From the NCBI GenBank assembly GCA_020284085.1, contig JACEVL010000099.1, forward strand, positions 1,870,229-1,934,228: 64,000 bases of DNA, given 5' to 3'. This DNA comes from Aporrectodea caliginosa (taxonomy: Eukaryota > Annelida > Clitellata > Crassiclitellata > Lumbricidae). Position numbers and translations under genes: made by a program. The notes under the pieces were generated by a model that saw only the letters and a list, made by a program, of their open reading frames with translations, was not told the origin of the DNA and did not search any database. Positions 24,170 through 36,100 of the stretch are shown piece by piece. The first letter of the stretch is position 1, and each line of letters starts with the position of its first letter.

Positions 24170-24250
24170 AACGTTACTGGACTATCGGGAATCGAACCCG
24201 CGTTCTTCTGTTCGTGGTGCCTGTGTATTACCATTCAACCATCGCCCCGC
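24170..24250 (-). mobile_element. tRNA-like SINE head
   Basis: The minus strand reads GGGGCGATGGTTGAATGG (box-A-like) and GCGGGTTCGATTCCCG (a T-arm). The 7-bp acceptor stem does not pair (GGGGCGA versus ATAGTCC), so it is a tRNA-derived repeat, not a working tRNA. Confidence 0.5.
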
Positions 24251-24597
<347 letters not shown>

Positions 24598-26560
24598 GGA
24601 TGTTCCTCTCTGAAGCGTTGTCGTTTCCACTATGCTGCCAACCTTCCCGGTCTTGAAATCTCCGTGTGAAGCACGAAGTTCAATGAGCGAAGAAGATCGA
24701 CCTCCATCGTTAGGTTCCACGTGTGCCTTGTTCGTCCAAGGAGTGAGAGAGCAGCAGACCAGGTCCAAGGTTACAAAAGAATTCATTGTCATATACACAG
24801 GCAATGCATTTAGCCTTCTATAGTCATACATGGCACATGTTGTATAATTCGAGTGGTTCGCAAAAGTCAACTGATTAATATCCAATTATATTATTAGGTC
24901 CTGATATGCGGATTAACTAAATACCTCCGATGGTGTTTCTCTTTGGAAATCACGAACTTAATCGTCTTACAAGAGACCATTAAAAGACTATTATCATATC
25001 TTGCTTTAGAAATAAAATCTTAACACTATTAATTATATTTACAAATTACTCTTTCGGGATTAGCTTCAACCGAAGGATAAGTCAAGCTTACCATTCCTTT
25101 TCATGTGCTGCGCGGTCCTTCTGGAACAGACAGCTTAAGAAACATCATGTGGACTATCAAGTCGTGCCTCACTACTAGATCTTCTCTGGCAATGCCTAGT
25201 GCACTTGCTATATTATGAAAGGGTGAAGCATAGTGCGCTGAGTCTTGCTGTATTATGAAAGGGTGTTATATAGATAGCCGTATATGCACACATGTACACA
25301 ATACTACACATACCTACGTACATAGGCCTACATACATACATTATGCTTACTATTATATAAATTTACCAACGCAGACAATTTAAACTGGACCTTCAGACAC
25401 TGAACAAGCGCTCACTGGACTTTACATGTGCATAACTGTCTCGTGATCTTCTTCCTATTCGAGACTGTTTACTTGATTTTGGACCCACTTTGCTGTCCTT
25501 TAACCTCGATTTGAAGCCTCGATTGGTCAAGTTCATCTTAATGTTATTGTGAATGCAGTGATGAGGAACGACTGACCTCTTACTAAACCAACCAACCGTG
25601 TAACAAGGAAGTCTGCTTGCAGTTTGGGTCTAGTTCACCAGAACGAACTAAACAGTGGAGATAGTTAAGAGACTGAAGAACACGGATCCAACAGTAACTG
25701 TCAATGAGACATAACGGAGTCAACAAGCGACACTATTCAAATGCTGTGTTGCAATAACAACTACAATTAGTAGGAAAATTTAGCATGAAATCATTTTGGG
25801 CCAAGCGAGCATTTGATATAAGGATCCTCGGCCTTCACTGATGATGGCACGATTTTAGGAAAACTTTCCTCCATCACTAATTCACGAAATCTTAACCCCC
25901 TGCATTTTGCCCCTATGAATGGGTCATTTCCCACTGGTTCAAGCATTCCACCAGTGAAGATACGTCGTTTCATAAGACATTTCTTTCCAATTTCCACCTA
26001 TTCACGTAATCTCGCACTAAATATGCGTTTTCCTGTATATTCTGTTCCTGTCGTAGATCTCTTGTCTACAGGTTCAGACTCTTCCAGCGAGAACACACAT
26101 CTGTTGCATATTATTCATTCCTTTCATTCCAGTCCATTGGTCTCTCTCCTCTCTCTCCAATGATTCATATGTTTCCTCACTGAAGATACTTTCGTCCTAT
26201 ACCTTTCCCCTCTTCTGTCCACAATTGTTGAACCTCTGGTTAAAAATATTCCAATTGAAAATAAAATTTTCCAAACATTTCCTTCTGTCAATTTCTTTCT
26301 TCCAATTGTTCCCAACCACGAATCTCTTCCTAATTAGTTACCTGCTGCCTTTTAGTTACTATGTAGGCAAACGTTGAATTGGGGATGAGTTGATAAACGT
26401 CCCATATTCGTCATCTGTCATAATCGCTCTATCGTACTTTGGTGCAACTTTCATCTGTACTTTCCTGAACGTCATTCCAGCTTCTTCGAAATTGTCTCAT
26501 CCTTCGTTCAAACTCTTCCATTGTCCTAGCGACCACAGTCCAACTGCAAGGACCTTCTTC
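24598..26560. other. intergenic, unassigned open frames
   Basis: A minus-strand frame at 24885-24592 contains peptide-like text (TPWTNKAHVEPNDGG, SLIELRASHGDFKTGKVG) that could be a decayed element or an orphan exon. Another at 25997-25791 is likewise unassigned. No splice chain or family could be attached to either. Confidence 0.3.
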
Positions 26561-26563
26561 TGC

Positions 26564-26573
26564 TATATAAACC
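26564..26573 (+). promoter_or_regulatory. TATA box of the intact secreted gene
   Basis: CTATATAAAC lies about 115 bases upstream of the ATG at 26686, a usual distance for a short 5' UTR. Confidence 0.55.
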
Positions 26574-26685
26574 GTAGAGATGCCGTCCATCAATGTACAA
26601 TCCTCTTCTGCTCACTGTGCACTCGAGGAAAAGAAACTGAAGAAGAAATCTACTTTGCCTGTTGCAATAGAAGATCGTCTACACG

Positions 26686-29600
26686 ATGGAAGCCATCAAG
26701 ATTTGTCTTTCGTTTGTTCTACTGGTTCTGTATTCAGCTCAAAATGGCGAAGGTAATATACCGTTCTAATTGATCAATTACTTATTAATTTTAGTTTCGT
26801 ATGTTGCAAAGGAGCGACACCCTACTAAGAGACATCATTGAGGGAAGAATGGAGGGGCAAAAGATGATAGGTAGGCCAAGAACAATGCTACTGGACTGGA
26901 TGTTGGCAGAGGAGGGATACAGCGGACTGAAAAGAGAAGCAGAGAACAGAGAAAAATGGCGTCGTTGGACATATGAACCTGCCTGAGGGCAGAGAACGTG
27001 AAAGAAAGAAGAAAGATGTTGCAAAGAGGTTGGAGTTTAGTGCTACGACTATGAACAGTTTATTTGTGAGACCCTACAGTAGATTATTTAAAGCGCTGTC
27101 CTTGTGACGCGGACTTTACAGGTTCGAACCTCCTCTTCTGAGAAGGATACAGTGTAGGGACCTTGAGCAAGTTGTTCAGCGCCATCGATTGGTCATAGAC
27201 AGTGGCGCTTAATAAATGCAATATTGTACTAATGTAATAAGTACTAGTTAAGGTTTCTACATCGTAATCGTTTCATAGGAGACTGGAGCCATCCCACTAT
27301 ACATGTATGTAATCGCTCAGCAAACTGTTACATGGTGCAGCATAGCTCGAAATTTAATAGAATTTCGTAAGAAAATCCTCCGATAATATTGTATTTGATA
27401 AAAAAAAATTAATATTAAAGTAACTGTTATTGTATTTGGACATTATGTAGCGCCGCTAACAAGTAAAACAAATATCTCTGCCTATGTGATGTTAAATGTC
27501 ATTTTGAACTAGACTAAAATGTCAGTTTGTATCTAATCTGTAAAGTTTACTTTACCTTGTTCCACAATCACCAGGCAATGTTCAATTATGAAAAAATTGC
27601 GGTTCTTCTCATTCAGTGTCAACATCTCGTCTAAATCTTAGACACAATAAGTAGCGCCTGTTGTACTTTCAAAAGGCGCCACACTCGTGACCATCTAACT
27701 TACGTAATGAAATACAACTGAGGGTAGGTCTGTATCACAGAGAAAGTAATTGAGCTTATCTTCATGTGATTAATTAAGCTGGTAATTAAGTAATTAAAGT
27801 AATTAAGCTTATCTTCTTGTGTTCAATCTGATATCTTATAAAACAGCATCGCGATTACATCAGAGTTTCAATATATAAAGAAATCATTGCTTGAAAATGT
27901 CTGTTTGTGTTCATCCATCTCCAGCCACGACTTGTCAGAACATAAAGGATGCTTCACCGCGTGCGCCAAGTGGAATATACATGACGTCATCAAATTTGGC
28001 AATTCCAATTCAGGTATAACAATACAATAGTAACAAACCAATTAAGTAAGTAAATGAGTATATAAATAGGTATGCAAATGATTAAATAAACAATAAAATA
28101 AGTGAGTATGTAAAAGTACTTGAGTAATTAATTGATCAGTTAAATAAATAAATTAGTGGTCGGTCGATTGGTCCGGTTAGGTCAGATCTGGTGAGTTCAG
28201 CTGTAGTCAGATCAGTTCAGTTCAGCTGTAGTCAGATCAGTTCAGCTGTAGTCAGATCAGTTCAGTTCAGCTGTAGTCAGATCAGTTCAGCTGTAGTCAG
28301 ATCATTCAGTTGTAGTCAGATCAGTTCAGCTGTAGTCAGATCAGTTCAGTTCAGCTGTAGTCAGATCAGATCAGCTGTAGTCAGATCAGTTCAGCTGTAG
28401 TCAGATCAGTTCAGTTCAGCTGTAGTCAGATCAGTTCAGCTGTAGTCAGATCAGTTCAGTTCAGCTGTAGTCAGATCAGTTCAGCTGTAGTCAGTTCAGC
28501 TGTAGTCAGATCAGTTCAGCTGTAGTCAGTTCAGTTCAGCTATAGTCAGATCAGTTCAGTTCAGCTGTAGTCAGATCAGTTCAGCTATAGTCAGATCAGT
28601 TCAGTTCAGCTGTAGTCAGATCAGTTCAGTTCAGCTGTATTCAGATCAGTTCAGCTGTAGTCAGATATCAGTTCAGTTCAGCTGTAATCAGATCAGTTCA
28701 GTTCAGCTGTAATCAGATCAGTTCAGTTCAGCTGTAGTCAGATCTGAACTGATCAGATCAGTCAGATCAGTTCAGTTCAGCTATAGTCAGATCCGTTCAG
28801 TGAATGGATGGATGTTTCTGCAGTTAAGAGAGGTTGTTCCGATGATGTTTCAGATGTATTGTGAGATGGGTCTGAACGGCGGTGGATACACCTTCCTCCC
28901 TCTTTATGCTCTGACATTTCTTACAAACGAAGAACTGTCCTCCATGTTCACCAACAGAACCTCGTTCCTTCTACGCGCTCGCATGACAGGCGGAATACAA
29001 CCATATGGTGTACTCTCCCAACTCCCTGAAAACAAGTAAGTATCGATTATAAGGCTACGTACCATCCGAATATTAACAGTTGGACTATTCTAGTGTTTCC
29101 CTATCGTAATCTCGAACCTCCTAAAAGCGCTACTTAAAGGCCAAGGAGCAGGGCACCAGATGATAAACGTCGTGTCCGAGGAGGGTCTGTCCTGAGATAC
29201 CAAGTGGGGGGGGGGGTCCAAGTCCACTTGATAGAGAGACAAAGAGAGAAGGATGCAGATGAGGTGCTTAGGTGGATTCCGTCTGGGATGAGAAAGACTG
29301 GGAGGTAAAAAAAGAGAGGATTCATTTCATGGCTGACCTTGCATTAAAATTTCTTACGCCATGTATCAAAAGTAACGATATTCATATGGTTTGCTAAGAA
29401 GTTAATGATCTCCTGAGGGATGCTCCCTTCTCTCAGTATCTAAGGAAACATCCAAAAATTCAGATGTCAAACTGCTGAAAAGAAAGGAGTCTTGAATCAA
29501 AGTCTTGACGGCTCATGAAACGATTCCCAGCCAAATCCACTCCTTTTAATTGCAGCACTCGTACCATATGTATTATTAACATCCGTACTCGTCGCATGGA

Positions 29601-30939
29601 TGAGACTTGAACTTTCGCAGTTCTTGTCTCCTTAACCACCAACGCTTCCTTTTGAAAGAAATTGCCTCGCTTGACTTCGTCTATTATTGGGCGACGTAGC
29701 AGTGTGATGACGACCTTGTGACCCCTGCACTCCAATTATAGATAAGATCATCAGCTGTTTGAAATCCACGATCTTCGATTCCTTCTACGCTATCCTAAGA
29801 CTATCCTTAAATGATGCAGCCTTAGCATTTTAGCGCCACTCTATGATGTAGCGCCGAGTAGCGTAAGCGTAATAGTAATTGCAAATTTATATAGCGCCAC
29901 AACCATCACAGAATAGCATTGAACCTTTTTAGATCTGTTATAGCCGTATATACTTACATACATGCATACCTACATACATTCATACATATATACATACATA
30001 CATACAGTAGTAAGTTAAGTGTTGTTAGTTAAGCCAGTTATTCTCATTTTTATGACAATGCTATTTGTGTAGACTATACTCAACTGTCATCCCTCTGCTA
30101 ACATGGTAAACGGGTATCCCTAACTTGGCGGGACTTCAGTCCCTTCTGGGAACCCGATTGTTTCCCTCAAACGTTAACAAGATAATCATGTGATCTGTCT
30201 GTTTTAATTTCCAAACTTATGATCGTTGATTATGATTATTCTGGATCACTACTTGTAAACTATTCTATGGAAACAATAAAAGGATTGATTGATTGATTGA
30301 CATACAGTATATATCCACATATATATACACACATACATATAAATTGATAGATACAATACAATACAATACATACATACATACAAAGCAGACTGTTGCTTCA
30401 CTTAAACGTCTTGATGTTTTATGCGTCTTGAGAACGGCGCAATAGAAGTCGTTATATTAGATAAGAGTTAAATGTCATTCAACTGATGATCTTCATTAAT
30501 CTATTTCTCCCACAGAAACATTCCTCTGATGCTTAGCATCAACAACCACACTGGATACAGCGCTCCACTCAATAAAGAAAGCATCGGCGAACCATACTTG
30601 TACTTTGGATTCAACCCACTCGCCTCCAATGCCAGTAAGAACAGCCTTCGAGGGTTGGAGATCAACGGACAGCGTATCATCTTCGACAAGTGCGATCGTA
30701 CCCCCGAAGGTCAGATGACCCTCTTCCCCAACTTCCGTGAAGTCCAGCCAGCGATGACCAAAGACAATGGCACGGTCTGCGACAAGATCTTCTCCGACCT
30801 TAGGGTCAATCCGTCTGGTCGTGTGATGCCAGAGGACTTCTTCACCTTCATGGAGTTTCGATGGGGAGGATGTGGATGCAGCACCCCAACACTTTCCGGC
30901 AAACTTGGCTTTCTCTCAGTCGCCATTGGATTCAGATAA
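26686..30939 (+). CDS. secreted GGGYTFL-family protein, intact copy
   Basis: Four exons join in frame: 26686-26752, 27925-28013, 28854-29035, 30516-30939 (762 nt, 253 aa), with intron phases 1, 0 and 2. Exon 1 is a signal peptide ([12 protein letters not shown]). Exon 2: [18 protein letters not shown]. Exon 3: [31 protein letters not shown]. Exon 4: [55 protein letters not shown] and a C-terminal IGFR. No membrane span is present, so it is predicted extracellular. The N-terminal CxxIKxxxPxxPSGxY followed by CEMGxNGGGY recalls the entry of fibrinogen-like domains, but the remainder does not, and I cannot name the family or its ligand. Several N-glycosylation sites (NRT, NHT, NAS) are present. 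It is flanked by inward receptor genes but shares no module with them. Confidence 0.85.
26795..27035 (+). mobile_element. LINE ORF2 C-terminal fragment
   Basis: Plus-strand text [25 protein letters not shown] and [13 protein letters not shown] is the usual C-terminus of non-LTR retrotransposon polyproteins. It lies in intron 1 of the intact secreted gene. Confidence 0.75.
27085..27240 (+). mobile_element. SINE
   Basis: Box-B-like CAGGTTCGAACCTCC is followed by the body shared with 31480-31740 and 32490-32610 (GTGTAGGGACCTTGAGCAAG, CAGCGCCATCGATTGG). Confidence 0.6.
28185..28800 (+). repeat. minisatellite with 25/20-bp higher-order units
   Basis: Two related units, TTCAGCTGTAGTCAGATCAG and the same with an extra TTCAG in front, alternate over about 600 bp, giving a 45-bp super-unit. 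The array ends about 50 bp before exon 3 of the intact secreted gene. Confidence 0.95.
30075..30305 (+). mobile_element. LINE 3' end with (GATT)n tail
   Basis: CTTGGCGGGACTTCAGTCCC and a tail AATAAAAGGATTGATTGATT match the ends at 15120-15250 and 58025-58165. No coding frame remains. Located in intron 3 of the intact secreted gene. Confidence 0.5.
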
Positions 30940-31177
30940 ACCAGGCGTCCTCTCTCTTTCCATCACGCCACATGTAGTGGCACAAGAGCATCTTCGATTC
31001 CGTCGACTTCTCTCAAGATTTACTTCAATCGCTTCGAACTAACGTAGATAAACTTAGTGAGAAATATATCATCCAAGATAACTTTCTCTATTTGATATTT
31101 AGTGTAGATGCATAGTGTGCTTTCTTTTGGCAGAAGATTTTGTATTAACCAGTTGTTTCAAAATTACGTTGAACTTC

Positions 31178-31183
31178 AATAAA
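31178..31183 (+). terminator. AATAAA of the intact secreted gene
   Basis: First AATAAA after the TAA at 30937-30939, about 240 bases downstream. Confidence 0.6.
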
Positions 31184-31284
31184 CATTTCTGATGAAAAGT
31201 TATTTTTCTGTTAATTTACAGTCGATGATACGAAATGTAATGCAACGTATTGATTTCATTCCATAGAAATTCCTAATCCTCTAT

Positions 31285-31440
31285 AATCAATCAATCAATC
31301 AATTTTCGTTTATTAAAAATAAGAAACTTATAGGCCAATAAACATTACTAGATTACAAAAACCTCAATAATTTTTCACAAAGTGTGAAACGTTGGGACAA
31401 GGTGTATGCTATTCAATGTCAAATACAATACAATACTATA
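31285..31440 (-). mobile_element. LINE 3'-end scrap, (GATT)n tail
   Basis: CAATCAATCAATCAATT followed by TTTATTAAAAAT is the reverse complement of a (GATT)n LINE tail. Confidence 0.4.
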
Positions 31441-31479
31441 CAACTGCATTTTGCAAATTGTCCTCCTTACAAAGTGGCT

Positions 31480-31620
31480 CAGAAGCACACACGACCATAC
31501 GGCAGAACATCGATGGCGCTGAGCAATTGCGAGTGAAGGACTTGTTCAAGGTCCCTACACAGTAACTCCATTAGTGGAGTCTCGAACCCGTGCTCTCCAC
31601 GTTATAGGTCGAACACTCTT
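31480..31620 (-). mobile_element. SINE copy
   Basis: On the minus strand GGGTTCGAGACTCC and AGGGACCTTGAACAAGTCC match the SINE at 27085 and 36103. Confidence 0.55.
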
Positions 31621-31621
31621 A

Positions 31622-31745
31622 ACACTGAATGGAGCGATCGTCATGTGACGCGCAGATGCGGGTTCTAGCCTCCTCTGAGACGGTTACTGTGTGGAGACTT
31701 TAGGAGTGGGTCCTTCACTCATGGTTGCTTAGCGCCATTGATTGG
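31622..31745 (+). mobile_element. SINE copy, opposite orientation
   Basis: GCGGGTTCTAGCCTCC, then GTGTGGAGACTTTAGG, GGTCCTTCACTC and TTAGCGCCATTGATTG. With the preceding copy it forms a head-to-head pair. Confidence 0.55.
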
Positions 31746-31895
31746 GGGCCCGATAGCGCATTGGATAACATCTGGCGTTGAGAGCGAGAGGTACCGAGTT
31801 CGAGCCCCGTAGAGCGGATATATGCTTTGTAGGCTGCTATTATTCTGCGTTGTGTCAGTTTGAAATTAAACGAAGATTATTATTATTATTATTGA
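31746..31895 (+). mobile_element. second SINE family, tRNA-like head and (ATT)n tail
   Basis: GGGCCCGATAGCGCATTGG (box-A-like), CGAGTTCGAGCCCCG (box-B-like) and a terminal (ATT)n run. Its sequence differs from the other SINEs in the window. Confidence 0.65.
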
Positions 31896-33021
31896 CGCTT
31901 GGTCATTGGATAGTGATGTTAAGTGACCCTGATTCAGTTTGCAATCCGTAAGATAAGATCGACGTCAAGGGTCCTGGTAGACGTAAGATGTCGCTAAATA
32001 CTGGGAACAACTGCTAATTTAACCAATCGGTTAGCTTGTCCAAAAGTATTTAAGATATGGTTCAAGACACATAACATTAAGTCTTCAGCGACGATAGTCA
32101 TATGATATATCGCAACAGATGTTTAAATGAAGAAGACTTCCAAGCGAAGAACAACATCGAAAATAGCAGAAGATAAAATAGATCGTTGATTCTGGTTACA
32201 GTTTCTTCTAATACTCTAACATTTAAAAGTATGTGAAAAGCTGATATCATACGAACCCTGTTTCCCACAATAACAAAGCTCAGAAATGTGACCTTGACTT
32301 AAACTACAGATCAGATGAAGCGTAGTAGAGAACACAATGAATACTAACATGACAGCTTCCAACAATAAAGCAACATGTCATTACGGAAGTCATACCTGTA
32401 AAACTAATCGTTAATAAAATACAATAGCATGACTGCATTTGATATAATGCCTCCCTCTAATATAGAGCCACGTGATACTCGGCCATACGACGGAGCATCG
32501 ATGTCACAAAGCATCTGCGAGTGAAGGACTTGCTCAAGGCCTCTGCACAGTGACCGGGTTACAGGCCGAGCACTTTAACCAATCGGCTACAGTGTGAACC
32601 AAGGCTAAATTATGATACAAAAGAATAATTATTTTAAGCTCTGGAAAGAACTCTTCAGGGGACAGACCGACGCAACAGTCATCGTTCAAGGCAGAACCGA
32701 GGCATAGAAACGATGATTAAGAACTAAACTAGAGATATCGTAACAATGCCAGCAATGTAAATAAGACAAAGAGTCTGATGGGTCTACTACAAATGAAACA
32801 ATATCAATCAATTATTATTCATATTTTATAGATGAAGTTGCAATCAAATCCTTTACTGAACTGGCTTTGATTGCAAATTCTTAAGCTATAAACAAAGTTA
32901 CGCTTGAAATGTTCTTCAAGCGGGCATCGATCGATGGAAGAATTTTTACCCAAACGGCGCTATATGAATTTTCGGATGAGAGTACATTAGATAAATTTGG
33001 ATAAAATGACTGTTTTAAAGT
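31896..33021. other. no gene; one further SINE
   Basis: A minus-strand SINE lies at about 32480-32610 (GCGAGTGAAGGACTTGCTC). Around 32950-33090 a ~135-bp block is tandemly related to 33085-33215, which includes the end of CTLR-3. Confidence 0.45.
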
Positions 33022-33076
33022 TCATGGTTTCTGCAGTAGATCAAAATCAGCATAGACGATTTGCTTTCCATGAGTT
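33022..33076 (-). pseudogene. partial tandem duplicate of the CTLR-3 tail exon
   Basis: It encodes THGKQIVYADFDLLQKP and a TGA, against the genuine tail end (HGKQIVYADFDLVQKP, TAA at 33156). Identity is about 93 percent over 55 bp. No acceptor in the phase needed by the transmembrane exon is found upstream, so it is probably an inert by-product of a local tandem duplication. Confidence 0.6.
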
Positions 33077-33155
33077 TCAAACGGAGCTATAATATTATGG
33101 ATTTTCAGATGAGAATATATAAATATAAATATTAGTTATGAATCAATCTGTTAGT

Positions 33156-36100
33156 TTATGGTTTCTGTACTAGATCAAAATCAGCATAGACGATTTGCTT
33201 TCCATGAGTGTCCGCGTCTTTGGTTGGAGGAAGAAGAGTTGCACGTGGCTGAACAGCTGCATATATTGCGCCTTGATTGGCATTTCCATTAGGTCCATTG
33301 TTTTTCATTTCGTCATAGCCCGTATCGATATCGCTTTCTTTAAGGTCATTGCGGACACTGGCATCACTAGACGATGTTGGTTCCGAATAAAGGTTTGATT
33401 TACTAAAAAAAAACAAAATCAAAGAGGTTTTCTAACTCATGCAATTCGTTGCTTGACGATTTGCCTAAACACTAAGAGTTTTCATTTATTTCATTTGTAA
33501 TTTACTGACTAGAATTATAGAGGACGGAACTGGCAGCAGATGACTTGCCACTTCACGGATGGTCACTCATCCAAGTACTAATGGGGTTCAGCAAGGCCTA
33601 ACTTAGCTGGGCATCCGGCGTTATATCCCAGAACCAAGTCTCCACACTCTAGTGATGTTTCATTATATGTATTTGGCTATCTATGTAGCACCTTCAGAAG
33701 CGATATTTAAGTGTATTTAATAAAACTTCTAACAATGGATACAGACCGGAAACAAGAAAAGTCTAAAACGTTCGTCAGCGCTCGTGATTAAGTTGGCACC
33801 CTGCGCTTAGCTATAGATTGGGTAGCGTTTTAGAAATGTGGAGCTTACGATTTCAACTGAAATGCCTGAAATAGCTAAAACAAGAATACTGGCTTTGCTG
33901 GAAGTAATCGGAAGCAGCACACTGGTTAGACCAATTAAAAACTCCATGACGTACCTTTTCTGCCTTCTCCTGATGAAAAGAACACTGAGTATAATGGCTA
34001 CGACCAGAATTGCTCCCATTCCAAGCCCAATACCAAGACCGAGGGCCAGCGGAAGCACTGTTAAATAAACATAAATTTAATGATCGATGATTCATAGTAT
34101 TATCGCCTTCTTAATAATAGCAGTCACTTAGCACTTAGTGTCTGTAGACACTTTATATGCTACAATCTAGCAAATACTTTTAAAATCATAGTTTTCAATA
34201 AACCTAGCCAACCGTCATTTTTGTATAATCCATTAACCGGTGGTTTTGATACGGGATCAAGTTTTACAACGAATCAAAAAACAATCTTAATCTGCGTTAA
34301 AATCTCTGGCTGGCGTTGGTGATATGCATTTTATAACTGGCTCGGCACTTCCACAAATAAACCGCGTTTTGGCTAGTCATCAGTTATGATTCATGTTGGA
34401 GATCAATTACCATTAGTATTTGGAACTGTAGTTGATGAAGTGGGAGAAGATGGTTTAGGTAGGACGGAATCTGTATTAGCTGACGGTGTATCCTTTGTAA
34501 CGGTTGAGCTTGTCGGAATTGTTGTCATAACAGTTGTCCGAATAGCTGTTAGGTTTGAAATACAAAATTTTCAAAGAATTCATATAAACATTGCAATTTA
34601 TTGAGAGGTTAGCAATGATAACCAAGAGCGCCAGTGAACGAGACAACGAGACAACAAAAGAGGCATTGAAATATTCAAATAACACGCGGCCTATTAGCAT
34701 TTCAGATGTTGAGAAATCGCTAGTAGATCTGAGTAAAAATTTACCTTGGCAAATAAATCGACATGGACAGTCGTAGTTGTACCACAACCAACTAGAGGAT
34801 CCGGTCATACGAAGACTGAGAAACTCCTTGTCGTTGGACGGTGATCCACCTTCCCAATTTGTATATTTAATCACATGACCTACATAAGATTAAAGCAAAT
34901 TGGGAAAAACCAATTAATGGAACAAACTGTGATAAGATTATGTTATGTTAGTGGTACTATAAAGAATGTAAGGGCACGAATTTAATTTTATGACTTGCGC
35001 ATCTAAAAAGATAGCTTGTCTACAGCATCCGGCAGAGATACCCAGAACCCAAGTTAGAACACAATTTATGTATCGAAAAACTAAACTCTCTTTTCACACG
35101 ACGTATGATCCAAAGTCGGTCAAGGTACCAACGACATCAGGTGGCAAAATTTTGAAAGCGTTATGGAATCATTTGAAAACTTTAACCTGATTCAACTAAT
35201 AATGAATATTTAATTTACGAAAATAATTTCGAATAGCATTCATCGAGATTTGAAGAACAATGAATTAAACGTAATTTTCCCAAAAATTTAATTGATCGAC
35301 GAAATTGGTTTTCCTCGTCAGCGCATTACATACACAGAATGTAACACATTACCTAGGTCTATGCAGGAGAAAATCTAAAGCCTACAGCTGCATTGGGTAT
35401 TTCCTGACAAACTTTACTTGTAATTTCTAAGCAATAATTGTAATTACCGGAGCCTTCCCATCTCCATTCAGCGCGTTGTATTCCAACCCAATATTCAGTC
35501 GCCGATGCGTTTGCGAGTAGTGAAGAGCCAAGCGCAGAATTGAAAGTGCTATCAGTAAGGGTTTCAAATGAAGCCAAGTCTCCTCCTCCTTCTAAGCATT
35601 CGTTCCTAGCTCTGTACCAGGTCAACGCATTTGTTTTTCTTTGGTAGCATCTGCCATTCAATGATAGACCACCTGCGCAGTCGTTGGCGTTGCCTGCATG
35701 AACCGACATGTAAATGCCATGTCTTACAAGGAACGCAAAGGTCAAAGACATCGTTGTAAAGTAGCATTTTGTCAAAGAGTTTAACTAATATATCCTAATA
35801 TATTGTCAATCAATAATTGCTAAAGAAATTGTTTGAAATACATTTATATTAAGATGTAATAAAATGCTAAATAGTTTCTTTGACAAGACACAGAGCTTGC
35901 CTAAATATTGTGACTTCGCATTTTCTACATTATCTAGGTCTATGCAGGCGTGATTTTCACTGGATCTTTAATGTAAACACATTTGAACTTGAAATTCATT
36001 CATTCATTTCGAACATTTGTATAGCGCCCCTTCAAGGAAACTACTCAGGGATGCTCCCGACTCCAGCACGGCAAAAAAAACAGTTTTAGGGTGAGAAACT

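Noticed and set aside
24170..24250. Candidate tRNA gene
   Set aside because: T-arm is convincing but the acceptor stem does not pair and no clear anticodon arm forms; treated as a SINE head. The same applies at 10060-10130, 31750-31815 and 36103-36165.
25791..26315. Possible gene on either strand around 26 kb
   Set aside because: Both strands have moderately long frames but neither resembles a known family and no exon chain could be built.
28191..28400. Repeat protein with [15 protein letters not shown] units
   Set aside because: Translation of the intronic minisatellite; the frame breaks as soon as the unit length changes.
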